The notes beneath the pieces were generated by a model, which did not search any database, had not been told where the DNA came from, and worked only from the letters and a program-made list of their open reading frames with translations. Of a DNA stretch of 14,819 nt, positions 1 to 6,176 are shown piece by piece; within the stretch, counting starts at the first letter, position 1, and every line of letters begins with the position of its first letter. The stretch covers positions 1 through 14,819 of the forward strand of contig JACIWG010000021.1 of NCBI GenBank assembly GCA_014361085.1, written 5' to 3'. Source of the stretch: Nitrososphaeria archaeon (GTDB taxonomy: Archaea; Thermoproteota; Nitrososphaeria; JACIWG01). The position numbers were made by a program, and so were the translations under genes.

Positions 1-1
1 A

Positions 2-2731
2 CTTTTGATCGCAGGCTTAATCTCAGGCTTTTACAGAGAACTACCTAATGCATTTATAATATTTTCTATAGTACTTTTCAGCACAATCCTAGACTTCTAT
101 CAAGAACGTAAGGCTGAAAATGCTGCTGAAATGTTAAAGAAGAGGGTTGCGACAACAGCGACTGTACTCAGGGATGGTGTTAAACGTGAGGTAGGATTTC
201 CAGAAATAGTTCCAGGTGACATAATATTTCTTTCAGCGGGTGATGTTGTTCCAGCTGATGCTAGAGTTATAAGTGCAAAAGACCTGTTTGTAGACCAGTC
301 AGCATTAACAGGAGAATCTGTCCCAGTTGAAAAAACTCCTGAACCACTAAAGTCCGCTGATGCTCCAATAATGGAATGGACAAACTACCTTTTCATGGGC
401 ACCTCTGTTGTAAGCGGAACCGCAACCGCATTAGTAGTTAAAACAGGAAATTATACAGAATATGGGAAGATTGCAAAAACTCTTGTTACAAGGGAAGTGG
501 AAACAGAATTCCAGAGGGGGCTACAGCGTTTCGGCTACCTAATAATGCAGGTGACATTCTTACTTGTAATATTTGTGTTCTTTGTCAACGCTCTCTATAT
601 GCATAATGTTCTGGTTTCACTTCTTTTTTCTGTAGCTTTAGCTGTTGGATTAACTCCTGAACTTTTGCCCATGATCGTTTCCATTAACCTTTCTAAGGGC
701 GCTGTCGCAATGTCAAGGAAAGGCGTTATTGTAAAACGTTTAGCATCTATACAGAATTTCGGTAACATGGACATATTATGTACTGACAAAACAGGTACAT
801 TAACCGAAAATAAGATAAAGCTTTTACTCCACGTAGACTGCTACGGTAACGAGGACGAGAAAGTACTACTATTCTCTTATTTAAACAGCTACTATCAAAC
901 TGGCTTAAGAAGCCCTCTCGATGATGCGATACTTGAGTATCGAGAAATTGAAGTTAAAGAATATAGGAAGGTTGATGAAGTACCATTCGATTTTGTTAGA
1001 AAACGTCTTTCAGTAGTGGTGAAACAGGGAAATCAAGTGATCATGATCACGAAAGGCGCTCCTGAAGAAATCTTTAAAATTTGCTCCAAAATTGAAGTTA
1101 AAGGTTCAATTTTTGAGTTAAGCGAAGAATTTTTGCTTAAGGTTCAGAAAAAGTATATCGAATTAAGTTCGGAAGGTTTCAGGATTTTAGGTGTAGCATA
1201 TAAGCTTCTAGAAGATAAGCCAACCTATACAGTCAGTGACGAAAGTGGTATGGTGTTCTTGGGTTTTGTAGCGTTTTTGGACCCCCCAAAAGAGACCGCC
1301 AGCACTTCACTTAAGCTCTTAAGCGATGCCGGTGTTGAAGTAAAAATTCTTACAGGAGACAATGAATTGGTAACAAGGAAAGTTTGTGAACGTATAGGTT
1401 TCGAAATCAAAGGAGTGGTCCTTGGAAACGAGATCGCACAGATGAATGATGACGCCCTAGCAAGAGTTGTTGAAGAAGCAAACGTCTTCTGCAGAGTTAC
1501 ACCAGCCCAAAAAAATAGGATAATCAATGCACTAAAAAATAATGGGCACGTTGTAGGTTTTCTAGGTGATGGAATCAATGATGCGCCATCAATAAAAAGC
1601 GCTGACGTCGGTCTCTCTGTAGATAATGCTGTTGATGTTGCCAAGGAGGCTGCGGACATAATACTCCTAAAAAATGACCTCACAATACTCCATGACGGTG
1701 TTTTAGAGGGTAGAAAGGCATTCGGTAATACAATGAAGTATATCATGATGGGGACAAGCTCCAATTTTGGAAACATGTTCAGTGTAGCAGGTGCATCACT
1801 CTTTTTACCCTTCCTGCCAATGCTGCCTATCCAAATACTATTGAACAACCTATTATATGACCTTGCACAATCAGTTATACCAGCTGATAACGTAGATCAC
1901 GAGTACATAGAAAAGCCGAAGAGGCTGAACATATCATTTATCAGAAGATTTATGATAATATTCGGGCCAATAAGCTCAATTTTCGACTTTCTAACATTCT
2001 TTATAATGCTATTCGTGTTTAAGGCGAATGAAAGTTTGTTCCAAACTGCATGGTTCATTGAATCACTGTCTACCCAAACCTTAGTAGTGTTTTCGATTAG
2101 GACGAGGAAGTCTCCCTTCTATAAAAGTAGGCCTAGCAAGATTCTAGCATTAAGTAGTATGGTGATAATATTATTTGCACTACTCCTACCCATGACACCA
2201 TTGGGCGCCGTCTTCAAGTTCACAGATCTTCCAACAGTATTCTACATAGTCCTTCTAATCTTGATAGGCACGTACATTACACTAGTTGAAGCTGTCAAAA
2301 CATGGTTTTATAAAAGGTATTCGTACATACTAGAACAAGCGCTTATTCCACCGAAGAGGATAGGCATTTATTTAAGCAAATCAATGAGGCTTGTTCAGAA
2401 TATTATAGCAATAATATGCCTTAGATATGAGAGCGAAATTACGATAGATTCTCTAGTCGAGGAGTTAGAGACTGCAATGAACTATCCTGTTGAACTCGAA
2501 CAACTGTATCATAAACTACAGCATCTACGTAAAGCGGGACTTATCACAATAAACTGGCCTGAGAGAAAGATTAAACGTGAAAAGCCTTTAAAAGAGTACG
2601 TAATAAAAAATATGAGTAGCGAGGTTTGGCCTAAAATATTAGATGATTGGCAAAGACTCAAAACCTTGATTCAGGCAAAATACGGCAAAATTAATCCAGA
2701 ATACGAGAAATTATTAGCACAAAATCTATGA
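2..2731 (+). CDS. mgtA: MgtA-type Mg2+-transporting P-type ATPase, 5' end outside window, with C-terminal extension
   Basis: ATP-driven divalent cation importer of the inner membrane, P3B (MgtA/MgtB) type. The reading frame is open to the left edge, so the N-terminus is missing; residues are numbered from the TTG at position 5. Visible are the actuator loop TGES (102-105), a membrane segment with PELLPM (218-223) that matches the MgtA signature, the phosphorylation motif DKTGTLT with D261, and the hinge GDGINDAP (521-528). The stretch around residues 590-640 (FLPFLPMLPIQ, then NNLLYDLAQS) also closely resembles MgtA. The membrane part ends near residue 774, where MgtA proteins normally stop. 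About 134 more residues follow; 795-868 look like a winged helix-turn-helix. Mg2+ specificity is inferred from family resemblance. The cluster of cation transport genes around it fits. Confidence 0.9.
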   Translation, partial: LLIAGLISGFYRELPNAFIIFSIVLFSTILDFYQERKAENAAEMLKKRVATTATVLRDGVKREVGFPEIVPGDIIFLSAGDVVPADARVISAKDLFVDQSALTGESVPVEKTPEPLKSADAPIMEWTNYLFMGTSVVSGTATALVVKTGNYTEYGKIAKTLVTREVETEFQRGLQRFGYLIMQVTFLLVIFVFFVNALYMHNVLVSLLFSVALAVGLTPELLPMIVSINLSKGAVAMSRKGVIVKRLASIQNFGNMDILCTDKTGTLTENKIKLLLHVDCYGNEDEKVLLFSYLNSYYQTGLRSPLDDAILEYREIEVKEYRKVDEVPFDFVRKRLSVVVKQGNQVIMITKGAPEEIFKICSKIEVKGSIFELSEEFLLKVQKKYIELSSEGFRILGVAYKLLEDKPTYTVSDESGMVFLGFVAFLDPPKETASTSLKLLSDAGVEVKILTGDNELVTRKVCERIGFEIKGVVLGNEIAQMNDDALARVVEEANVFCRVTPAQKNRIINALKNNGHVVGFLGDGINDAPSIKSADVGLSVDNAVDVAKEAADIILLKNDLTILHDGVLEGRKAFGNTMKYIMMGTSSNFGNMFSVAGASLFLPFLPMLPIQILLNNLLYDLAQSVIPADNVDHEYIEKPKRLNISFIRRFMIIFGPISSIFDFLTFFIMLFVFKANESLFQTAWFIESLSTQTLVVFSIRTRKSPFYKSRPSKILALSSMVIILFALLLPMTPLGAVFKFTDLPTVFYIVLLILIGTYITLVEAVKTWFYKRYSYILEQALIPPKRIGIYLSKSMRLVQNIIAIICLRYESEITIDSLVEELETAMNYPVELEQLYHKLQHLRKAGLITINWPERKIKREKPLKEYVIKNMSSEVWPKILDDWQRLKTLIQAKYGKINPEYEKLLAQNL

Positions 2732-2761
2732 GACATAAAGATCATAAAATAATATAGTTTA

Positions 2762-2780
2762 CTCTAAAAAAATTTTAGAG
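2762..2780. repeat. Inverted repeat CTCTAAAA-AAA-TTTTAGAG
   Basis: Perfect 8-base arms with a 3-base spacer, 31 bases after the mgtA stop codon. A near copy follows at 2803-2822. It could be a weak terminator hairpin or a protein-binding dyad; the AT-rich stem makes a strong RNA hairpin unlikely. Confidence 0.5.
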
Positions 2781-2802
2781 GGTTAGTCTATAAATTAACT
2801 TA

Positions 2803-2822
2803 TTCTAAAATATTTTTTAGAA
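2803..2822. repeat. Inverted repeat TTCTAAAA-TATT-TTTTAGAA
   Basis: Perfect 8-base arms with a 4-base spacer, sharing the CTAAAA/TTTTAG arms with the copy at 2762-2780; the two centres are about 41 bases apart. It overlaps the stop codon of the small minus-strand gene. Confidence 0.5.
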
Positions 2823-2912
2823 GAAGAATAATCTTCTTCTCTTTTTCTTCTCATCTATGCGAGGCACTAGTCCAAGCTCTTCCTCGATTCTATCAATGTC
2901 GCTCCAAGGCAT
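2817..2912 (-). CDS. 31-aa small basic-tailed protein, unknown function
   Basis: I do not recognise this protein. The frame starts at ATG 2912 and ends at TAA 2819-2817. It is preceded 7 bases upstream by GGAGGTGA (2927-2920), a full match to the archaeal anti-SD, and by a TATA box TTTATATA at about 2959-2952. The product begins MPWSDIDRIEEELGL, an acidic, probably helical half, followed by VPRIDE and a basic then aromatic end KKKRRRLFFF. No signal peptide or membrane span is visible. It is convergent with mgtA and divergent from the cation efflux gene, so a role in cation homeostasis is possible but is only inference. The RRRLFFF tail is encoded by a 9-base inverted repeat, so the tail and an RNA hairpin share the same bases. 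The combination of start, SD and promoter makes chance unlikely for so short a frame. Confidence 0.65.
   Translation of the reverse strand: MPWSDIDRIEEELGLVPRIDEKKKRRRLFFF
2819..2849 (+). terminator. Hairpin plus T-rich tract, possible mgtA terminator
   Basis: Arms AGAAGAAGA (2819-2827) and TCTTCTTCT (2832-2840) pair perfectly over 9 bases around the loop ATAA. CTTTTTCTT follows on the plus strand. It lies 87 bases past the mgtA stop and inside the small minus-strand gene. Archaeal termination depends mainly on the U-tract, and this one is short and interrupted. Confidence 0.35.
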
Positions 2913-2919
2913 CTTTAGG

Positions 2920-2927
2920 TCACCTCC
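2920..2927 (-). promoter_or_regulatory. Perfect SD for the 31-aa small gene
   Basis: GGAGGTGA on the minus strand, 7 bases before ATG 2912. It is the strongest SD in the window and decides the start of the small gene. Confidence 0.7.
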
Positions 2928-2949
2928 ATTAACACCCCCTCAGAAAACC

Positions 2950-2960
2950 TTTATATAAAT
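2950..2960 (-). promoter_or_regulatory. TATA box of the 31-aa small gene
   Basis: On the minus strand TTTATATAAA, preceded by an A-rich BRE-like stretch. About 26 bases downstream puts the transcript start near 2929, giving a leader of about 17 bases that begins at the SD. Confidence 0.5.
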
Positions 2961-3060
2961 TTTATCTTTAATTCTCTAGTTTTTTGAATAATTTCACTTA
3001 TTATATTACAATGTTATAACGAATGTGTGTAATCAAAATATCATCCGTTGCTAGAAAATC

Positions 3061-3069
3061 TTATATAAT
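3061..3069 (+). promoter_or_regulatory. TATA box of the cation efflux gene
   Basis: TTATATAAT centred near 3065 predicts a transcript start near 3090. That is at or past the ATG at 3087, so the next in-frame ATG at 3108 is favoured. Confidence 0.5.
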
Positions 3070-3107
3070 CTCATAATGTCTCCAACATGTTTGCATCGGG
3101 TGTCTTA

Positions 3108-3989
3108 ATGGACGATCTTCATTCCTTTGAAAGTGTTAACGCCCTAAAACTTGCTTTTACCGTAACTTTAACTTACTTTTTTATCGAGCTTATAGGGGGT
3201 TTTCTATCTAATAGTCTTGCTCTCATTAGTGATGCATGGCATATGTTAAATGATGTTGTAGCCCTTCTTTTTGCGCTCCTAGCCTCTTGGATTGCTAGAC
3301 GGCCTCTTGATAATAGGAAGACCTTCGGATACTATCGTTCTGAAGTTATAGCAGCTTTTTTGAATGGCATATTTTTGTGTGTTGTCGTAATCTTCATACT
3401 TTATGAAGCCTTTTTGAGATTTATGAGTCCTGTTCATGTTGAAGGCTTAAGTATGCTCGTAGTTGCTTTCTTCGGGCTTTTGGTTAACCTTTTCACTGCT
3501 CACATACTTCATAGGTCTGGGGAGCGGAGTTTGAATGTCAGAGGTGCTTTTCTCCATGTCGTATCCGACATTTTCGGTTCTATTGGAGCCATATCTGCTG
3601 CCTTAATAATTCATTTTACAGGCTGGTTTTTGGTTGACTCAATAATTAGTATCGTTATAGGCCTACTTATATTATACAGTTCTGGTAAATTTATAATGGA
3701 TTCATTGAATGTTCTACTTGAGGGTGTCCCATCACATATTGATTTGAAAGCTGTTGAGGAAAAGATTTTGAGTGAAGAGGGTGTAGAAGGTGTTCACGAC
3801 CTTCATGTTTGGTGTGTTACACCTGACAAAATGTGCATTCTTAGTGCTCATGTTGTTGTAGGTGATGATGTTGACGAAAAAAGTTTACTTTCTAAGCTTA
3901 TTAATGTGTTTCGAAAAGATTTTGGAATTGACCATGTGACTATACAGTTTGAGACAAAAGGTTTCCCTAAATCTGTTTATGAGCACTGA
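3108..3989 (+). CDS. Cation diffusion facilitator (CzcD/ZitB-like Zn2+/Cd2+ exporter)
   Basis: Proton-coupled metal exporter of the cytoplasmic membrane, 293 aa from the chosen start. Six membrane spans are followed by a cytoplasmic domain. The metal site is visible as H45xxxD49 in span 2 (SDAWHMLND) and H150xxxD154 in span 5 (FLHVVSD). This is the two-His, two-Asp set usual in zinc/cadmium members. The loop between spans 4 and 5 lacks the histidine-rich stretch of many relatives. The C-terminal domain (about 208-285) contains VHDLHVW, typical of CzcD. ATG 3108 is preferred over ATG 3087 because the TATA box would start transcription near 3090 and GGGTG lies 5 bases before 3108; the longer form adds seven residues. 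It converges with the aldolase gene. The exact metal cannot be read with certainty. Confidence 0.88.
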   Translation: MDDLHSFESVNALKLAFTVTLTYFFIELIGGFLSNSLALISDAWHMLNDVVALLFALLASWIARRPLDNRKTFGYYRSEVIAAFLNGIFLCVVVIFILYEAFLRFMSPVHVEGLSMLVVAFFGLLVNLFTAHILHRSGERSLNVRGAFLHVVSDIFGSIGAISAALIIHFTGWFLVDSIISIVIGLLILYSSGKFIMDSLNVLLEGVPSHIDLKAVEEKILSEEGVEGVHDLHVWCVTPDKMCILSAHVVVGDDVDEKSLLSKLINVFRKDFGIDHVTIQFETKGFPKSVYEH

Positions 3990-4016
3990 AATATATTTAA
4001 TTCTCCCCATATATAT

Positions 4017-4023
4017 AAAAAAA
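4017..4023 (-). terminator. U-tract terminator of the aldolase gene
   Basis: Seven A residues on the plus strand give a U7 run in the minus-strand transcript, 22 bases past the aldolase stop. Such U-tracts are the usual archaeal termination signal. Confidence 0.45.
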
Positions 4024-4044
4024 GAATAAGTTGATCAGAAGATT

Positions 4045-4818
4045 TCATTTTCCCTTTTCTAAGAAGTTTTTGACACTGTTCAGTTCATTCAAGAATGCTC
4101 TTCTCATGTTTGAAAAGTCGTGTGCTAGGGCTATAAACTTGAATCCTTCTTCAAGTCTCTTTTTAGCATCTTCTGAACCTGAAGTCATTATTCCTGCAAC
4201 TTTCCCTGTTTCTTCGCAGGATTTAACAACCTTCTTTAATGCTTCAGCAAATTTCGGGTGATTAAATTGCCTAAATATTCCTAGTGATGCTGAAAGGTCG
4301 TTCGGTCCAATAAATGCTACATCTATCCCTTCAACTGAAAGTATTTCTGTCAAGTTGTCTAAAGCCTTCTGCGTTTCAACCTGTATTGCTATCACAAGCC
4401 TTTCTTTCTCAAACTTGTTATAATATTCTAGTATATCTCTTGCACCATACCTTATACATCTTCTCGGACCCGTCCCCCTAATTCCTACTGGAGGATACTG
4501 GCACGCTTCCACAACCTTTTTCGCTTCCTCTTTACTGTTCACCCATGGCACAAGTATTCCATCGAATCCTAAATCCAAAACTCTTTTTATTGTTACAAAA
4601 TCGTTCCATGGAACCCTAACCATAGGTGTTATCTCTGAACCGTTTAAACCGGGAAGCATTATCTCAAGTGTCTGTATGTCTAGTGGTGAATGTTCCATGT
4701 CAAACATTAGCCAATCGAATGGTACGGTTGAAGCTATTTCAACAACCTCCGGATGTGCTATTGTTATCCATGTTCCAAAATTAGGCTTCTTTTCTCTCAA
4801 TTTAGCCTTTAAACTCAT
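4045..4818 (-). CDS. HpcH/HpaI-family class II aldolase
   Basis: Metal-dependent aldolase that splits or forms 2-oxo-acid aldols using pyruvate, in the cytoplasm; 257 aa, the family's usual length. The chain opens with NFGTWITIAHPEVVEI and carries the family's key positions: H43 in DMEHSPLD, R68 in VRVPWND, E148 in QVETQ and D174 in GPNDLS, the last two expected to hold the metal. The glycine-rich VGIRGTGPRR (111-120) is also typical. Start ATG 4818 has GTGAT (4828-4824) 5 bases upstream and a TATA-like TTTATAG at 4867-4861. No catabolic partner genes lie nearby. The natural substrate (4-hydroxy-2-oxo acid, 2-keto-3-deoxy acid or another) cannot be assigned; citrate lyase beta-like proteins are more distant relatives and fit less well. 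Confidence 0.85.
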   Translation of the reverse strand: MSLKAKLREKKPNFGTWITIAHPEVVEIASTVPFDWLMFDMEHSPLDIQTLEIMLPGLNGSEITPMVRVPWNDFVTIKRVLDLGFDGILVPWVNSKEEAKKVVEACQYPPVGIRGTGPRRCIRYGARDILEYYNKFEKERLVIAIQVETQKALDNLTEILSVEGIDVAFIGPNDLSASLGIFRQFNHPKFAEALKKVVKSCEETGKVAGIMTSGSEDAKKRLEEGFKFIALAHDFSNMRRAFLNELNSVKNFLEKGK

Positions 4819-4860
4819 TTACCATCACTAAAGTTGCAAAATTGCTTTTCTTAACTTTTT

Positions 4861-4869
4861 CTATAAAGG
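4861..4869 (-). promoter_or_regulatory. TATA-like box of the aldolase gene
   Basis: On the minus strand CCTTTATAG, placing a transcript start near 4838 and giving a leader of about 20 bases that includes the SD. Confidence 0.35.
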
Positions 4870-4910
4870 CTTTGTGTTCTGAAACAATTTTATCATAGAT
4901 TTGTAATAAA

Positions 4911-4919
4911 TTTAAATAT
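4911..4919 (+). promoter_or_regulatory. TATA-like box of the PhoU/TrkA_C - SLC41 operon
   Basis: TTTAAATAT centred near 4915 predicts transcription from about 4941. That excludes ATG 4939 and fits ATG 4951 with GGTG at 4941-4944. Confidence 0.4.
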
Positions 4920-4950
4920 CTCTAGACTTTCTGTATGGATGGTGTCTTAT

Positions 4951-5577
4951 ATGAATGGGGGCATGCAATATAGGCCTGTTTCTGTTAGAGAAATTTTGAA
5001 GGAAATGCATGACACTACAACTTTGATGGTTGACCTTGCCTACTCTTCTATAATTTTTAATGATAAGGATTTGGCTGAAGAGGTTATAGAACTTGATGAC
5101 AAGATTAAGGTGCTTAAGACCGCACTACTTATGCATACCGCTATAGTTATAAAGGATCCTGAGGATGCGGAAGCACTTTCCGGTGTTCTTCAAATGGGTG
5201 CAGTGTCAGATTTTATATCACATGCTGCAAAAAATATTTCAAATATTGTTTTGCTTGGTCTAGGTGTTCCTCCAGAAATATTGAGTGCTTTTGCTAGAAC
5301 TCAGGAAAGGTTTGTTAGGGTGAAGGTTTCTCAAAATTCGATTCTTGTAAAAAAAAGTATTGGTGAACTTTCTCTTGAAACCAATATTGGTGTAAAGATT
5401 ATTGCTGTAAGGCGTGGTCACGAAATTTTTACTAATCTTGAAGACGACTTTGTCTTACTTGAAGATGATGTCTTGATTGCGAGAGGAAGTGATGTTGGCG
5501 TTATTGAGTTTGATAAGCTTGCCAAGGGTGAGCTTAAGTCTATTCCTGAGCCCTCACTTTCACTGGAGGAGTGGTGA
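4951..5577 (+). CDS. PhoU-like + TrkA_C (RCK_C) domain protein, copy 1
   Basis: Probable cytoplasmic regulatory subunit of a cation transporter, 208 aa. Residues 16-104 are an all-helical PhoU-like domain (LMVDLAYSSI; acidic EEVIELDD; MGAVSDFISHAAKN). Residues about 121-191 are a TrkA_C domain (SILVKKSIGELSLE, GVKIIAVRRG, ending in the LLEDDVLIARG turn). TrkA_C domains in other systems bind small ligands such as cyclic di-AMP, which is family knowledge and not shown here. This is the COG3273 architecture. ATG 4951 is preferred to ATG 4939 because of GGTG 6 bases upstream and the TATA position. The next gene starts 2 bases after its stop, so translation is probably coupled. It is a diverged paralogue of that neighbour. 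Confidence 0.82.
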   Translation: MNGGMQYRPVSVREILKEMHDTTTLMVDLAYSSIIFNDKDLAEEVIELDDKIKVLKTALLMHTAIVIKDPEDAEALSGVLQMGAVSDFISHAAKNISNIVLLGLGVPPEILSAFARTQERFVRVKVSQNSILVKKSIGELSLETNIGVKIIAVRRGHEIFTNLEDDFVLLEDDVLIARGSDVGVIEFDKLAKGELKSIPEPSLSLEEW

Positions 5578-5579
5578 TT

Positions 5580-6155
5580 ATGGAAGAAGTTAATCTTGCA
5601 AATATGTTGGCTCAGTTGAAAGACCTTTCAGAAATGATGGTTGACCTTGCATATTCTGCATTTATATGTGGTAGTGAAGAAATTGCTGAGCATGTTTTAA
5701 AGATGGAGGATGTTGTTGACACACTACATATAGAATTTGAGATTGAAATGATGAAGGTGAAAGATAGATGGCGGCCTGAAGAGGTATTAGGCTCTATTAG
5801 GTTAGCTATGGCTGCTGAAGAACTTGCTGACGCTGCCACTAGGATTGCTATGCTTGTTAAAAAGGGTGTTAGAGCACACCCAATAGTTCATATTGCCTTT
5901 CAGGAAGCTGATGAGACAATAGCTCAAGCGTGTGTTCATGAAGATTCTATTTTATGCAATAAGTCTATCGGTGAACTTGGCCTTGAAGATGATCTTGGAA
6001 TAAGGATTGTTGCCGTCAATCGTGGTGGAAAATGGTTCTATAATCCTTCAGACTCATTCAAGCTTTCTTGTGGTGACACTATAATTTTTAGGGGATACGT
6101 TGAAGGTGCATCAAAATTTTTGAAAATAGCGTCACATGAAAATGAGGAAGAGTAG
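5580..6155 (+). CDS. PhoU-like + TrkA_C (RCK_C) domain protein, copy 2
   Basis: Second COG3273-type protein, 191 aa, with a PhoU-like domain (about 8-97: EMMVDLAYSAFI, LAMAAEELADAATRIAML) and TrkA_C (about 112-182: DSILCNKSIGELGLEDD, GIRIVAVNRGG, LSCGDTIIFRG). It shares the MVDLAYS motif and the KSIGEL turn with copy 1, but the helices between differ greatly. ATG 5580 is chosen because GGAGG lies at 5565-5569; two in-frame GTG codons at 5571 and 5574 are alternatives. Two copies upstream of an SLC41-like permease suggest a hetero-oligomeric gate or sensor. The TrkA_C half keeps the glycine-aspartate turn (CGD) that copy 1 has replaced with EDD, so the two may not bind the same ligand. Confidence 0.82.
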   Translation: MEEVNLANMLAQLKDLSEMMVDLAYSAFICGSEEIAEHVLKMEDVVDTLHIEFEIEMMKVKDRWRPEEVLGSIRLAMAAEELADAATRIAMLVKKGVRAHPIVHIAFQEADETIAQACVHEDSILCNKSIGELGLEDDLGIRIVAVNRGGKWFYNPSDSFKLSCGDTIIFRGYVEGASKFLKIASHENEEE

Positions 6156-6176
6156 TTGTAGCATGGGCTGGTCCTT

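Larger units (their letters stand above)
2732..3086. other. 355-base gap between mgtA and the cation efflux gene
   Basis: This stretch is not empty. It holds three short inverted repeats, a 31-codon minus-strand gene with SD and TATA box, and the promoter of the next plus-strand gene. Between about 2967 and 3058 I see only AT-rich sequence with a loose dyad (ATTACA at 3005-3010, TGTAAT at 3028-3033). Confidence 0.6.

Noticed and set aside
1225..1848. 207-codon open frame on the minus strand inside mgtA
   Set aside because: It is antisense to conserved P-type ATPase motifs (hinge GDGINDAP and nearby), low in complexity, and has no SD or promoter.
3005..3033. ATTACA/TGTAAT dyad upstream of the cation efflux gene as a metal-regulator operator
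   Set aside because: Only six-base arms with a 17-base spacer in AT-rich sequence, and the GTTATAAC between them is off-centre; chance is likely.
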